Assembly (NCBI GenBank): GCA_019096065.1
Contig: JAGUCH010000001.1
Span: 13,578,001 to 13,642,000 of the forward strand
From: Paracyclopina nana
Lineage: Eukaryota > Arthropoda > Copepoda > Cyclopoida > Cyclopettidae
Direction of reading: 5' to 3'
Length of the DNA: 64,000 nt
Below the pieces are notes generated by a model. That model worked only from the letters and a program-made list of their open reading frames with translations, did not search any database and was not told the origin of the DNA. Positions 12,947 to 27,440 of this stretch are shown in pieces; within the stretch, counting starts at the first letter, position 1; every line of letters begins with the position of its first letter. Made by a program: the position numbers and the translations under genes.

Positions 12947-14302
12947 AGATTGATCAACATAGATGATCATTTACCAAAAATATGCAATCATTTGTCAATT
13001 CCATGCAGCACTGCACCATGCAGCAATCGACGCTACGAATGCCCCCCAAATCACTATACTTTATGATCACAAGACGTGACTTGGCATTAAACAGCACTTA
13101 AAAGGGAAATGCATCTCCCAAGCCGCTGTAAGTAAGCTATCCTTGCAAAAGAGCTTTCAAAATATGATGGGGCATCGAATTCCAAAAAAAAAGTTTGCCT
13201 ACTTGACCTACCACTACAACAACTCTTCTATTCTTCTTCTTGGCTTCATTTCCAGCTTAGCAGGAAATACGAAAAAAGAGGGACCTTTTCCCAGTGAGGC
13301 CTGACAAGCATCATTTGCATGTTGGGCCTTTTTCTGCTGGCTTTTTCGGCCTTGGCTCTCACGTCCTTCGAAAAAGCTTAAGTGATAATACATCAGTAAA
13401 GCCACAGCAGAAAGGGGGGCCGCGACTGGAACGACGATAATAATGGTGGCGTAGAGTAAGTGCGTCACTGCGGATGTTCTTTCTTCGTGTCAGAGTTATT
13501 ACTGCTAAGATTTATGATATTGTCAAGTTTTTGACGAGACAACGGCCAGCATACAACTTGAAATCCCCTTGTTGTTCACTATCACATGTTTGTCGCAAAT
13601 CTTAGGTAGATCAAACCGCAAGAGCGTGGGAAAGAGGTCTTTGAAGGCTTTTGTTTCTGGCCTTTATGGCCGCAACTTTTGTCCCTTTTTCAGGGCTGCA
13701 ATTTGGGAAGGACAACATGCTACTCATACTACCTCAGCGTAGCCTATTTTTTTCGCGGTAAAATTACTCATGGTGCATCAAGAGGCAAAGTTTTTGTTGT
13801 GTGTGTGTATATGGGTCCTAAAGGCCAGAACCACAAAATGTCCTCTCCTCGCGTGAGAGTGATGGATGCTAAACCACTTTTGTTAAGAAAAATATCTCGA
13901 GGCAAATAACTCGTGAATGCACTATGGGGACTAATTACAGCATAAAAAGAGTACACCGAATCACTCACGTTGATTGCAATTATTTTTTTACGGTCTACAA
14001 GCAGAATGAAGCCCCACAATAGCATCTATTCTTCTTTGCTGCAGTTTTGTGTATCAGCAATACGAATTGCGAGGAGGATAGACTGTCAAATGGGCGAGCA
14101 ATTTATTCAATGACCACTCTTGTATTGCGCCCATAATACAAATAAGATACTCCATTGCATACACATATGACAGCTGACTGAATATCTCATGCGCTCAGTA
14201 TTTGCGAGAGGTGCGCAAGTGGCTAGTACTAAAATAGTACGTGAAAATACGTATTTTGGCTGTTTCCCAATCATCTCAAATCATTGAGTCTTGGTGCTAT
14301 TT
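12947..14302. other. Gene-free stretch
   Basis: Overlapping short frames on both strands (76-85 residues) lack domain features or splice partners. I see nothing else here. Confidence 0.5.
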
Positions 14303-14456
14303 AGCCCGGTTCCAACAAGGACAATCAGCATAGTCAGGAGACGTAACTTGACTTATTAGCATAGTCAGGTCACAGCTAGCTCGCGCGCTCAGCTCAACCT
14401 GACTTAACTGGTTTACCGTACAATACTATGCTGTTATTCCTTGTTGGAACCGAGCT
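14303..14456. mobile_element. MITE family A, copy 1 (154 bp)
   Basis: Terminal inverted repeats: AGCCCGGTTCCAACAAGGA at the left and TCCTTGTTGGAACCGAGCT at the right. The inside carries AGCATAGTCAGG twice and GCTAGCTCGCGCGCTCAGCT. Two more copies of the same element lie at 50561-50712 and 54082-54216, both next to CUB-like genes. The repeated copies make it a genuine dispersed element. Confidence 0.85.
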
Positions 14457-17400
14457 ATTGTCGTTTCAGCTAGTGAATCTCAAAGTAGAGAAGTCTACAT
14501 ACAGAGCGTGCGTGACGGGCCTTTTATGCTATGAATGCAGCCAGATTAATCATAGTTACTTTTTTTAAACAAGCTTTTATGGAGAATCAGACTACAAACA
14601 AGCCATTTTGAAAATGCCTTTCTAGCTGGCAAAGTCTTGCTTCACGTTTTCTGAGTTGTTTCTTGGCACTATGTAACTGCATCTAAAATTCTACTTTTGT
14701 CTCCTACTCTAGGTAAGTCTCAACGGAAGATCAGGGAAGAGAAAAGCGGATTTCTGGCTTTATATAAACAAACAGCTGGAGCAGGAAATTCGCCATAATG
14801 GTAGTTGTGGAACTTTCCAGCAGTGGAGCGAGATTTTCTGCTCATCACTTCCAAATGGAGGTGACCAACCGGGTGTATTCAATACACGAGACAAGAAATG
14901 AGGACCATTTTGCGCCATAAGTGAAAGCAATTTAGCATAGATCTACCTTGTTGTTACTTGAAAGTAGAAGTTTGTTTGCTGAAGCAAGCGAGGCCACAAA
15001 CCAAACGCTAGGAACCTTCCTGATGATGACTTTTGATGATGAGGCAGTATTTATTATCTGTATGACCATTGATTCAAGATCGTGTTGTGATTAGATTCTG
15101 AGACATGAAGGTGAAGCAAGCAGGATAGGTTTTTACTCCTCCTCGCATGAAATATGGTATTGGGTCACGCAGGAGGAAGGTCTGATTGATTCTTCATATC
15201 TGGAAATTGCATTTATCTTCGTACAATGATGAAAAACTGCTGATATCGCACATTCAACCGAAGTAGTGGAAGTATATCATACCAGCACAGATTCCCATGT
15301 GGCTATAAAGACGCCAATACAAGACGCATTTTAGATGGCGACCTTCAACTGAGTTAGAATAAAATGAAATTGATGATCGTTCCTTATATGCGCCATTTGC
15401 TTTTGATGCTCGCGCAAGCTTTCTCGATGAATTGTCAACATGAAAAATGAAAAGTTCAGTTAAAAAGTTTTCGCGCAGAACGTCCTTCAGAGTTTGGGAA
15501 AAGCTACAGCCTTCCAAAAAACACAACATTTACATAGATCATTTGTTTTAGAGCGACATGACAGCCCACAAGACAAATTTAGATACTTTTGTCTTTTTGA
15601 ATGCATGTCAGGCTATTGCCAGCAAGCCCTCTAACAAATACTGGCTTGCAAAAATGAAGCACATTTTTCAAAGCTCCATCCCAGATCTTGGCCGCCAAAT
15701 AGATTTTCCTTTTTATGCCACAGAAAGAGTGCACGCCATCATGAATAGCCATTTTGAAAATGCACACTGTCACAAGACTTTCGGGCTAGCTGGTGGTAGA
15801 CATCGATCATAGCTCAAAATCAGGCGAGGCCTTTTGTTGGTGCTAGAAGACCTCAATATCCTGCCCTTACAGGAGTGCTGACACCAAAGCTTTCACTTAC
15901 ACAAAATTGTAGAGGACACAAGCCTCCCCGAAGGGTTTATCACAGAAATCCACTTGATCAGGCTCCGTAGGGTTTTCATATTATTTATTGTCCTAGGCTG
16001 CATGAGCAGCTTTACAAGTCAAAGGAAGTCCACATGATGAAGCTTTGCAATTTTTATGCAGTTTTGTCAGAAACCTGTCATCTCTATGGTTTGTTATTCA
16101 GCCCTATTGTGCTAGTGTTCCAAAGTAGTGTGGTATTTGGCTTTCTGCGAGCACTGAAAATGGTTATTTAAACCACAGTTTCCATTACATGAATATTTCA
16201 GTGGTAGGTGTGGAAATGTGCAAGTGTAGCTGCCGCACATCAATATCCAACCAAAACTCCATTAGGCCGACGGAAGCAATGTTGGTCGGCTGTGCTATTC
16301 ACTCAAGAATGCAGCAGTAGTAAAAACTGGACCTGACTACCATCCCAGTGAGCTTGACCAACGAGCGGAACAACTGTCCATTTAGTACAGCAACTCTTTA
16401 TTCCCCATGGGTTATTGCATATCCATCTCCCTCATCTGGTGGAATTGCACAGTGTTTTGGGAGTATTTAGGGGAAACTCGATACTAGTCAGAGCAGCCCG
16501 AGAAGTCGGAAAAGATCCGAAATTTCAACAACAAAGTAGCTGCTAGTTCATATCCATCAGTCTTCGCATTCAGAGCTCTTCCTGAGAGTTTCAGTTGGGA
16601 TTGTTTAAACAAGAAGAGGAGATAAACAGAAAGCTATATTTTAATGCCATGCTCTCCATTCAAAGAAGGTAGAATTTATTGCAATAAATTACATGGTCCT
16701 TTATCTGCTGTCAATACTGAAATTGCACACCACTAAAGCTCTCCTCTAGCTCCTCCTTTACACTCAGCACTATTATTATTTTGGGTATTTTAATAATCCA
16801 GCTCCTTAACGCAAGAAACTGCGTAATTGGCTAACCCTGCTCTGTCAGCAGGTTGAAAACGCCAGATGAAATCGTTCTTCATGATTTATGGGGGCTCTTC
16901 CACAAATTGAACATCATGCTGCACAACCTTTTCCTCTAACAAACTAGACACTGAATCAGATTATGGAGCAACTTGCAGTTGAGCTTGCCGCATAATACAA
17001 CATTTAATGGCAGGTAATTAGCTGAGCCCATGAGAGGGAAATTGCTAAGCAATAACCCACAAAATTGTGCTGCATTCTGTGTAAGGGATACATTAATTAC
17101 TGTAAGCAGCAAAAGGTGTGAGCACCTCCTCTTATATGGACTTTTCAACCAGCCCTCCTAAGTGGATGGTAATCTCCCTTAAGTAATTTCCCTGATGCCA
17201 CAATCCCCTCCTCTCCTCCATCCACAAATTATGGTTTTATTGCAATAGTGGCTATAGCAATGGTGCTAGCTGAAAGTGTGACAAGCAGAATCCAGAGTTC
17301 ATTGGGACACAAAGGGGCCTGGAAGGATTTATTTTTCCAGCTAAAGGATGATGATAGATGACAGCAACTGGAGACTGGCTTTCTTTGGTTTGCCATAGGG

Positions 17401-18443
17401 CCAGTTTCAGATAATTGATCATCAGAGAATGGGCGGAACTCTATGCAGATGAAAAGGAAAAGTACACAGTGGACCTGACAAAATGTATTTTTGTGGGTGG
17501 AGAAAAATGTGAGAGGTCCATGCATTGGCAAGGAAAAGCCAGCCATTCAATCATTTCATACAGAAAAAAGGCTCTCATGCTCACTACCATTACCACCTCT
17601 GTGGTTCTGAAAAATCCTCAAGGCTCAACATTTTTATGGGTCTTTTGTAATAATGGAGCTCGGCTTTCTTGACATAATTTTCCTGCTCATTTCCTCTCTA
17701 TTCGCGGTTAAAGTTATGTTGCAGAAGCATGAAGTTCCAGGTCCTCCCATACCACTTTTAGAGTAGACACATAAAAGATGTCTTATACACACTTCATTAA
17801 CACTGCATGGAATTCCATTTGACAAAAGATTAGTTGCAAAGTTTTATAAATTGATAAGCCCAAATGTTGCTAGGAAACTGCTCCAACAAATAGGCACAAA
17901 AGTACTAGAGCTATTAGGTTTCATAAAAGCAAATTTATGTCTTTTGCCAGCAGACCATTTTTCATAGCAAGACCCCATTAAAATCCAACCACGGAGGCAT
18001 GTGTATTATCAGATGAAAAGTATGGCTGCTCATTTGCAATCACTAATTGGCTAAATAGAAAGTTTGGTAATGAGCAAACACGCGGGAGAAGCTGACAACA
18101 AGATCTCCAAGCCAACATAGCAAAGCTGCAAAAGAAAAGAGTGGTCCTACATAGGAGCAAGCTACCATTAGAAGGAGAAAATTGAATTCAATTTGCAGCT
18201 TGCTTACCTGCACAATTTTTCACTCTGCCTATTTGGCTAGAGATAGCTGGCATACTATATGGTAGGAGTGTTTGAAATAGCAAGTTTGAAATACTTTTCC
18301 AGGGTAGAAAGGTGCAAAGAAAACTTGAGAAAAAGTTTCACGAGCCACTGCTTACTAGTGCCACGACGAGGGTCCTTTGGTGGAATTAGAAAGAAAAGAT
18401 TTACTCGTAAATAGGATGATTTCCGATGTTGAAAAAAGGGGTG
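14457..18443. other. Gene-free stretch
   Basis: No supportable gene. Frames of 91-105 residues at 15254-15529 and 17229-17546 (minus) show no domain, no initiation context and no linked exon. Confidence 0.5.
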
Positions 18444-19148
18444 TACTGGTTAAAGGCTAATCGGTAAAAGGCTAATTGGTTAGAGGCTAATTGGTAAAAG
18501 GCAAATTGGGCAAAGGCTACATTGGTAAAAGGCTATATTGAAAAGGCCAATAGCAGATGTTTTTGAGTTATAGTGTTTGATTGGTTCACAAGTGACATCT
18601 TTTGGTTTTCCTTGTTAATTCTTAGTTTCATTATTTTTTGTGACAAAAATTGCTTTTTTGGGCTTAGCTTAGGAATTCATAAATAGGCTTGGATCTGTAC
18701 AAAGGAAAATTTTACAAACAAGAATTACTTGTCTTGACTTGACTGACCAAGCTGATTTAGCTTATTGAGAATAAGCAAGACTTGATTCTGTTGTCACCAA
18801 GGAAAATAACTTTATTCTATTTTCAAGACACTAGGCCTTTCTCATGTTGCTGCCAGACGAAGCTAAGCTAAGATAAAAAGGCTAAGCAAACCCGTAATAT
18901 TTTTAAAAGCAAAGCAGCTGCTTTTTTTGATTGAGGAAAATTAGGCAATGAAAACCAGTTATTTTGGAACTTCAATGATCAAAATAGATGTCATTAAATG
19001 ATTTGAACTCTTGTATCGTTATCAATTTAGCGTTTTTTTGGTAGCCTTTCTCTAATCTAGCCTTTGGCCAATTGGCCTTTCACCATTTCGCCTTTTACCA
19101 ATTAGCCTTACACCAAATAGCCTTTTACCGATTAGCCTTTAACCAGTA
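18444..19148. mobile_element. MITE-like element with GGCTAATTGGTAAAA subterminal repeats
   Basis: The left end TACTGGTTAAAGGCTAATCG and right end CGATTAGCCTTTAACCAGTA are perfect inverted copies. Each is followed inward by five or six imperfect direct repeats of about 17 bp built on GGTAAAAGGCTAATT (left) or its complement (right). The core has no frame. The plan matches the element at 6054-6646 although the sequences differ. Confidence 0.7.
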
Positions 19149-20717
19149 GAGCCGAAAAAAGACGCGCAGAGTGTGTAAACAGCCACGCGAGCCATTAAAA
19201 TGCTAATGCTGTCTTTAATGGTAAGAATTAATCTCCTCTTTCTGAGGCTGCATGGCTAGCCTTGATTTGAATCAAAGTTTGCTGCTTCTTGCGGGAAGCT
19301 TGCTGCTCATTCACACTGACTTCAAGATAGACAGAGAGAGAGGGAGAAGTTAAATGAAAGAAAGGCTAAAACTTTTTTCCGAGCAAGATTTCTGACAAAG
19401 AAGAAAGAAAGAAAGCTTAATTAAATGAAACCAACTATGCCGCAGCAACAGCAGAGTTATGATACTCAGATCCAACAGTGGCAGCTTCTCCTTTCCTGCA
19501 AATTAATCTCATTAATGGGCTGAATGTCAGACAAATAGTATGTTAAAGGCTCAGAAAAACCTAGCTTCAGCACACTGATCCCCTTCTTTTCTGAGACGAA
19601 TTTCGGAATAGTTTGGAAACTTTAAAATGTATGATAGCTAGCTGGAATTGCTCCTATGGTAATGGCTAAACTGGCAGAAAAGTTTGAAGACTCTCCAAGA
19701 AGAGGGAGGGAGGCCTAGAAGATCAAAAGTTGTTTGATGGCTTGTAAGTACACCAGCCAGCCTTTTGAAAACAAATTACAGCAATTTCCGGTCCTGACCC
19801 AAGGTCTTTTGTGTCATATTTTTTGCCGATTTCCCCTTCATAATGAGGCTTTTGGACACATCTATTGCCCACAACAAAGAAACTGTTGGTCACTACATCA
19901 CACTCTCGTTTTAAAGATGATACTTAGAGCTTCTTATTTGTCATGTTAAAAAGTTTTTGCTCCTTCGTGAGCTGATATTCCAGTCATCTGTTGGTAGTAT
20001 TACCCAGGCCAAGGTATTACCCACATCTGTACCCTCTCGTTTTGATTATCTCCTGGCAGCTCACTCCCAAGAAAATGCTCCTCCATTGTAAAAAATCCAA
20101 AATTGAATAATCAACATTTGCTCAATGTTTTCTGTGGCAAAGTTACCGACAGAGATGTACTATGTCATTGTCGATTCAATTGTGTTGCTGCAAATCATTT
20201 CATAATGACCGCTACAAATATGGCACGATGAAATCTACGGACAAAGAGCCTTAATTTGGACCTTTATATATATTGGATGTTTGAGAATTCAACTTGGCAG
20301 TGTACGTAATGAAACTTAGGTCTACAGCTGTCATCTGTGGCTCACCGCACCATCTTGGGTGAAAAAACAGAATTACCCTCTTTTTCAATTGGCTTTTTTG
20401 AAGCTCAATAGCTTCCTAGCTTTCGGTAAAAAGCTCAGTAAAATGTTTGTCCTAGATCCATTTACCTCATCAGCTCTCCAGGGAAAATAAGGCAAATAGG
20501 ATACAGGCAACAGATATCCACAAACTGATCAATACCCGACTCTGTCAACACTTGATCCAATTTCACTCATTGGCCTTTTTCCTTTTTTTCTTATTCAATC
20601 CTCTAAGATAGATTATGCAAAATTGTGACTGGATTTTTGATAGCAGACAAGATGCTCAAGAGCCATACTTCCTGTACTGTCTTCATGCATCATTTCCATG
20701 AGGCTCTTTCATGACAT
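19149..20717. other. Gene-free stretch
   Basis: No coding region or repeat recognised. Confidence 0.5.
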
Positions 20718-20864
20718 TGGCTCATTATCTTCCGCGTCTTTGATCGTAGCATGGTTGCGGTTGTTATCGGTTCTTATTTACTGACGAGGTTGCGATGTCA
20801 GTAAATAAGAACCGATAACAACCGCAACCATGCTACGATCAAAGACGCGGAAGATAATGAGCCA
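20718..20864. repeat. Perfect 68-bp inverted repeat with 11-nt loop
   Basis: Bases 20718-20785 are the exact reverse complement of 20797-20864, separated by GAGGTTGCGAT. I compared all 68 positions and found no mismatch. The perfect identity means either a very recent inverted duplication or a library/assembly foldback artefact. Confidence 0.9.
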
Positions 20865-23800
20865 TTGAGGTATCCTGATAGAAGAACTAGTAGAATATGC
20901 CATGTTTTGCCACCAGCCAAGTAATGGCCTTTTCAAGTCAGTCTTTACACTTTTTCTTCTCTCATACGACCAAACAAAACTTTTTCTCACAAGCCAGCCA
21001 TCTCATCAAAAATTCATAAGTCTCCCATAAAACCAGAGTAGAATCGCTTTTTTCTCTCACTAGTATTTGTCTAGAAGTACAACAGTAGGTGGGAGAAATG
21101 GGCTTAGTGACTTGATTTGTTAACTACTAAAATCCTCTCCTACTTGTAAAAAAAAGAAAGCCACTTTCCTGTAGCTGTGAAAAGTTGGGCTATTACCGAT
21201 AAATTTTCGGACATCTTCTTCTGCGAGATTATTCAGGTTTCAGGAGCTCCAACTGTTGCTTCATGGTGTACGTTTTGAATGAAGAGAGCTCAAGATTAAT
21301 GGCTGCTTCGTGTCAACAGACAATTAAGCAGTTTTTTATTGAATCCCCTGCGAGAGGAAGAGTGAGAATAAATCATAGGGCATAAAATGAATACAAAGTG
21401 CTATATACGAAAATTGCTTACCCTGTAGAGAAGAAAGCCGCAGTTTATTGAACTGATGCCAAGATAGAGTTGCTTGATCGGCCTGATTAGGATCGTTGAC
21501 GACATTCCGTCTAGTATTTTGTCACCTTCCGAATTATGCTCAGCGCAAGCGAGAAAGCTCGGGCCTGTCTTGTCATTCGAGCATAACAGGCAATTTTAGA
21601 ATTATCTCTCAGCAAAATATCTCCTTTCACTTTTAGGTATGTATTCCACTACGTTGCACTGTGGCCATCAAATCAAGCCCCTTGTAGTAAGCATAAAATT
21701 GGACCCTTGTCAACAATAAACATGAAATTCTTCAGCTAGTTGGCCATCTCTGACAGATAACTAGCATCGTAGCTCAAGGGGTCTTTTTATGACTTTGACG
21801 CTTCATTTAAGTTTACGAATGGCCAAATCTGTATTCAGGGGTATTTTATTTCAAATGAAAGCTCGCGGTTAGCTGTCAAACTTTGACTGTCGCTAGCTAA
21901 TGATGAATCATGCGTTAGCACAAAAAGTGGCCAACATTCGCCAAGCTTTTCTCTTTTATGCTCTACCTACTTAAAAGTGAAGTCATTTGATTGAAGGACG
22001 TGTGCATCAGGTGTAAAATTGCTCATGTCAATCAAGAGCTGGGGCAAAAAAGCAGAAGAAACAGCACGTATGCTTCAACTACTATTAGGCAAACGTTTTC
22101 CTAGCAGCTTTTGGATATCTACAGATATCCAAGTCGTGCACGAGGATGTGGTGATTCGGCAAAAATGAGGGGAAACATTGATGTCTGCGTCTTTTTTGTG
22201 CCAGGAATGCCAGCTTTTGAATTAGGGTGACTTCACATTCTTTTGAAAAGGGGAATTTGTGAAGTGCTTTATTATAAAGTGATTCAGGGATACCCATGCC
22301 CCGCTGTGTTGCTCGTTTTAGAAGGGCAAACCCATCGACCTTTCCCATCTATGTGATTGGATCGATAGTTTGAGATACTAGAGAAATTTCAATCCACATT
22401 TTAGAGTTTCCTTGCTTGCTTCCCTTTAAAAGTAGGCTTTTCAATTGTTAAAGGAATTTGTAATGGAGCCTGTCCAGCTTAAGAACACGAATTGAGCCTT
22501 TGAAAAAGTCCATTCGCCCATCATCGTCATCGTCTCGCCAGCCAACTCACATAACGTTATATACATAAAGTCTATTCTGTTGTACTAGATCCTTACAATC
22601 ATTGCATTTTCGGCGAGCGGGCTGCCACTAGAATTTGCATTTCTATCAATTGTGCCGTCTTGTGATGCACCTCGACAAAGCTGAGAGGGAAAGTAAATAA
22701 CAATTAGATTTGCATCAAAATACAAGGTCGCTTTCACTTTTTCTAAAAAAATCTATGCGGACACTCATTTTCCTCCTTTTTTTCTGGATGCTCACAAAAA
22801 CTCTCAATTTGCCAAGTTTAATACATCGTTTGTAGGTCACACTCTAGTGAGCTTTGCAGGGCTAATAAATGAAGCTTTCACCCACAATTTTTCAGCCAAA
22901 ACTGGACTGAGAAATGACGATGACAACGAATTTTGTTGTGTGCTGAGACAAAGAAAAAAACCTTTTTTGATGATTGATGGCTTAAATTAGCTAAACTATA
23001 ACTTCTTCAAGAGAAAGCTTTGTTGTGCCTATCTCAGCACATCCCATTCATTTCAATTGAGCCAGAAAGGTGTGTGTAATCCTTGACCAAATATTCAGGC
23101 GATTGTTGCTTATGGCCAACCGCAGGTGGCCAATATTGAATAGTTTTGGGACGCAGAGTAAAAACAACTGTCAGGTGTAAGCCTTAGTTATAGCAACAAT
23201 ATGTGCACAGTATTTACTATTTCAACTTATGGCATAGCTTGAGCAAATAATTGAGCTAAAGCAATTTTGTCTTGGATCCAAATAAAACTGGCCATGTTTT
23301 ATGCGGAGTTCGCCTATAAAGGAAAAGTTTTCCTTTCGTTAAATTGCATTTTTACATAACCTATTTCAGTACTGATCACTTTAGACTGCTTTTTAGGGTT
23401 TCAATTAGACCATTTTTGCCGCCTCTTTAGACCCAATGAAGTGTTTTGATTAATCAGAAGTACGAACACTTAAGCATTTAACTTTAAGATTTTAAGGAAA
23501 CGACGCATAGGTGAGCTCCCTTTTATTGCCCTATTCACTTCAAGCATTTGCAAACTAAGAAGTGAAAATTATTGGGAGCATGAGCGTCAATAGCTAATCC
23601 TACTGTAACAGCTTGGAACCATGAAAGAAAAAAAACGTTTGTCAAAACAATACAATTTTTGTGATTCTTGTGCAAAAAGAAACATTACGTAAAACAAAAG
23701 AAAAGACATGAATTTTTTTTCACATCATCTAAATGCAGTAAAATAATTGCGACTCTGCTCAAAGTTTTTTCCCTGGGATTCACAGTGTACTCCTTAGCAG

Positions 23801-25866
23801 CCGAAAATTCGCATTCAATTCTTTTTCGTCAAACGGTCTAGGCCTAAAAATAGGCCTCCGAAAACTTGAAACTTCATTAAACTAATTTTGTTCTGATCAA
23901 TTTTTAGATGGTTTTTTGGTAAGTTGAGAGTCAAAAATTCAGCTTTTTTAACATTTTTGGTGAGCTTCATCAAGCTCAACCCCCCCAAAAGAAGGCCTAA
24001 AATTCAGGTATTTTCACACCCTTGCTTTGCTTCCCCGGATCAATTCGTTTTGACAATTTTGGTGAAATTAGACAGAAATCATGCTAATGGATCCTTCAAA
24101 ATTGGTTTTAAGTGCTACTTTTTGCTACTTGACTAGGAAAAGTTGCATGAAGTCAGAGGTTGAGTAGCTATTTTTTATTTACAAATTTTCCGTCAAATCG
24201 AGTCAGCTGAGTTGATTCGCACAAAATCCAAAATAAAAAAGCACAAAATCACTTAAAAATGACTTAATTTCCACTTTTTCCTTATTTCCGATTGACATTT
24301 AACTAATAACCGCCCTTAATTGATGCAGAATTAACCTATTTTCTTGCTTGTCTTAAAATGCGAATTTTCGGCTAGCATCTGCCCCACTGTGGGATTGCGC
24401 AATTCCCATAATACAACTGTTTTGGCAAAAAAGCGAAACTTGTGAGCCCCTAGCGCCTTCGCATGAGAATGACAGTAAAAAAACTGTCCTAATTTCCTAT
24501 AGCATCAAGAGCAATCGGTCAGCATGTTCAGCATTTTTAGTTGTTGTTCTTAGAATGTGTAACCATTAATTTCACATTGCTCAAACATTGTAGCTATCAG
24601 ACTGTCAGCCATTAGAGACTTTTTTTGGCAACAAGACTTTCATGTTCTAGCCAACATGAGTTTAAAGGTATTTTAACCAAGAAAGCTTTTAAATTCATAG
24701 TCGACATAGACTCAAGTTTTATGGCAGGGGACGTTTTAGCCATCAATTTTTAACTTATTTTGCAGGCTTTATTTTTGCTTCAACAAGTTCTGGGGCAGGA
24801 ATGTCGTATCTTTTAATTAGACTTGGCTCCTTTGACCATTCATCGCTCAAGCAACTCGTTATGAGCTGATATGAAATCTATTAGCCTTTAGAGAAAGAAA
24901 TTAATGCTCCAGAAAGTCAAAATTGGTTTCTGTGTTGATGTTGAAAGCAAAAAATCAAAGTCTTTACTGTCCCTCAAAAGAAGCGAATCAATGCGAGCTT
25001 CCATGCATGCTGAAAGTACTGTCATCAGTTTTCGAGTCATCCAATGCACAGCTCTCTATGGCTGAGAATCAAAAAGGCAGAAAACAAGTTGATTACCAGC
25101 AGTGCAGGAAATGAGACTGCATCGCATTCAGAATGGTGATTATGATGAGCTGCTCTCATTAGCGCCAAAGTACAGTTTTGAAAAGCTGTGTTCTTAGTAC
25201 GAGCCATCAGCAGTAGAGCTTCAATCAGAGGCAATTTTACTTGATGGTACCCTGATGCGGAAACTTTTTAAATTACACCTGGTAATTGAAGGTGAAAAGT
25301 TTTTACGGCCATTTCCCCCTAGGTGAGTAGAAGCTTTGAGCTAAATGCACTTTGATGGGATGACAAAGCTCCTGATATCTGAACACAAATCAAAGTGATG
25401 GGGAAGAGCAAACTTTTTGGCTATTTCTCGACCGATGCTATGTGACTACGCTACACATGCGGAATGTAATCACGACCTGAGTGCTTTCGCTTTGATTTAT
25501 TTCATGCTAGAATATCTAGAGACACGTCAAGCCCAATTTGAAGGAAAGTAAATTTTCAAAAGGCCGTAATTTCCTCGATTTGCACTTCTGCTCCTGCTGT
25601 CCTTTCTTTGAAAACGTGCAAATTATGGGCCGAGACGAATGTAGCATGCAAAACTTATTGCAACTAAGTACGTCATACAACGAGATCTCTAGGCCGGGAA
25701 ACTTTGCGAGGTTTTCAGCATAAAAGAAGTCAAACTCAGGAGAGCAGTAAATGTGCCAGAACGGTAACCAAAAGGAATAGATGAGGAGGAGCAATGAAAG
25801 GCATAAAGTATTCAAAAAATGAGAGGCACTAGAAAGCCACAGTGTCATATAAAACCTTATGAACCC
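20865..25866. other. Gene-free stretch with one possible small TIR element
   Basis: No gene is supported. AGCCGAAAATTCGCATT near 23800 recurs inverted as AATGCGAATTTTCGGCT near 24357-24373, which could be the ends of an about 570-bp element. Only the terminal 17 bp match, so this is tentative. Confidence 0.4.
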
Positions 25867-26899
25867 TACCCAACCAAACAAAACAAAAAAAACTACTGAT
25901 TTAATACAGATTTACTACCAGTATTATCATCCGTATTTTCCCGGTTTACTACTGATTAATTTGTAACGATATCATAAAATATAAGCTTTTCAAAATACTG
26001 ATTTATAAAATTAAAGTTACAGATTTCTAATCATTATTATTGCCTTCCTCACACTCTAGCAATGCCAAATATGTAGTTAATTTTTTCAAAAAATGTTTCA
26101 TTGGCAAGTTAACAATCTTTTAATTTTAGAATATAAAATTTTATTCAGTAGTTAATCTGTCAAATACTTGATTTCAACACATTAACACCTGATTTTTTTT
26201 TCTGATTTTTGTGAATGCGAGCCTGTATTTTATCAATATTAAAACTGTTTTTTATCTGTAGTGTACAGTAAAACTGCTGATTTCCACCACACCCAACTAC
26301 AGCAGGAAATCTGTATCTGAATTCCTACTTCTGCCACCAGACTACTGAATTTCTACCCCTCCTTTATCCGGCGTTTGACGGTGAAACTGCTGATTTCCAC
26401 CACACCCAACTACAGCAGGATATCTGTATTCATTTCAGTACTTCTGCCACCAAACTACTGAAAATCTATGTGTTCTTTGAAGGAGATTTGCAATGACATA
26501 TATTTAAGTCATTCAATAAAGCGCACAATTAGGAACTTTGCATGCCTTAGATATGATGACTCAATTCTCCACTTAGGTGAACATGTTCCATTCATCAGAC
26601 TAGACGATTGGTAATCATTTATATGGTTATTTGAATTATAAGCACTTAAGGCAATACCTTCTTTCCTGACAAATACATTTGATTTTTTTTGAAGTTTTAC
26701 TTATTTAATCAGAAATAAGCATGAATGCCATTTTCAAAAGCATATTTAGAAACTTACAGCTAAAAGCTATTAATACTTTTTTTCAAAATCTATAACTCAA
26801 TAAAAGTTATTTACAAGAGAATTTTCACAATATAATGAAATGTAAGCAGCGCCATCTCTGAATAGTTTACTAAATTTAATTCATGAAAACAGATAAAAT

Positions 26900-27440
26900 A
26901 CTGATTTACTACTGCTGCAGTAAATCCGGTTCAGACTGATTTCAAACTGATTTAGTACAGATTTTTTAGCAAGGATGAAAAAGCGCACTAGCGAGTTAGG
27001 TGGCAGTAGATAATGTGTTATCTGCTGATATAAGACTGGTGGCGACAGCCATGTGAAAAGTTGCACTTCACCGAATTTCTACTGCTGGAGTAAATCCGGT
27101 TCAGACTGATTTCAAACTGATTTAGTACAGATTTTTTAGCAAGGATGCACTGGGGAACTACCGAGTTAGGTGGCAGTAGATCATGTATTAACTGCCGATA
27201 TAAGACAGGTGGCAACAGCCATGTGAAAAATTGCACTTCACCGAATTACTACTGCTGCAGTAAATCCGGTTCAGACTGATTTCAAACTGATTTAGTACAG
27301 ATTTTTTAGCAAGGATGAAAAAGCGCACTACCGAGTTAGGTGGCAGTAGATAATGTGTTATCTGCTGATATAAGACTGGTGGCGACAGCCAAGTGAAAAG
27401 TTGCACTTCACTGAATTACTACTGCTGCAGTAAATCAGGT
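26900..27440. repeat. 170-bp tandem repeat, just over three copies
   Basis: CTGCAGTAAATC followed by GGTTCAGACTGATTTC recurs near 26917, 27087, 27257 and 27427. Units differ by only a few bases. The near-identical 61-72-residue minus-strand frames here simply reflect the repeat. Confidence 0.85.

Noticed and set aside
17229..17546. 105-residue minus-strand frame
   Set aside because: Random-looking sequence overlapped by another open frame on the opposite strand; no supporting feature.
26881..27406. Three similar 61-72-residue minus-strand frames
   Set aside because: They repeat every 170 bp because of the tandem array, not because of a gene family.
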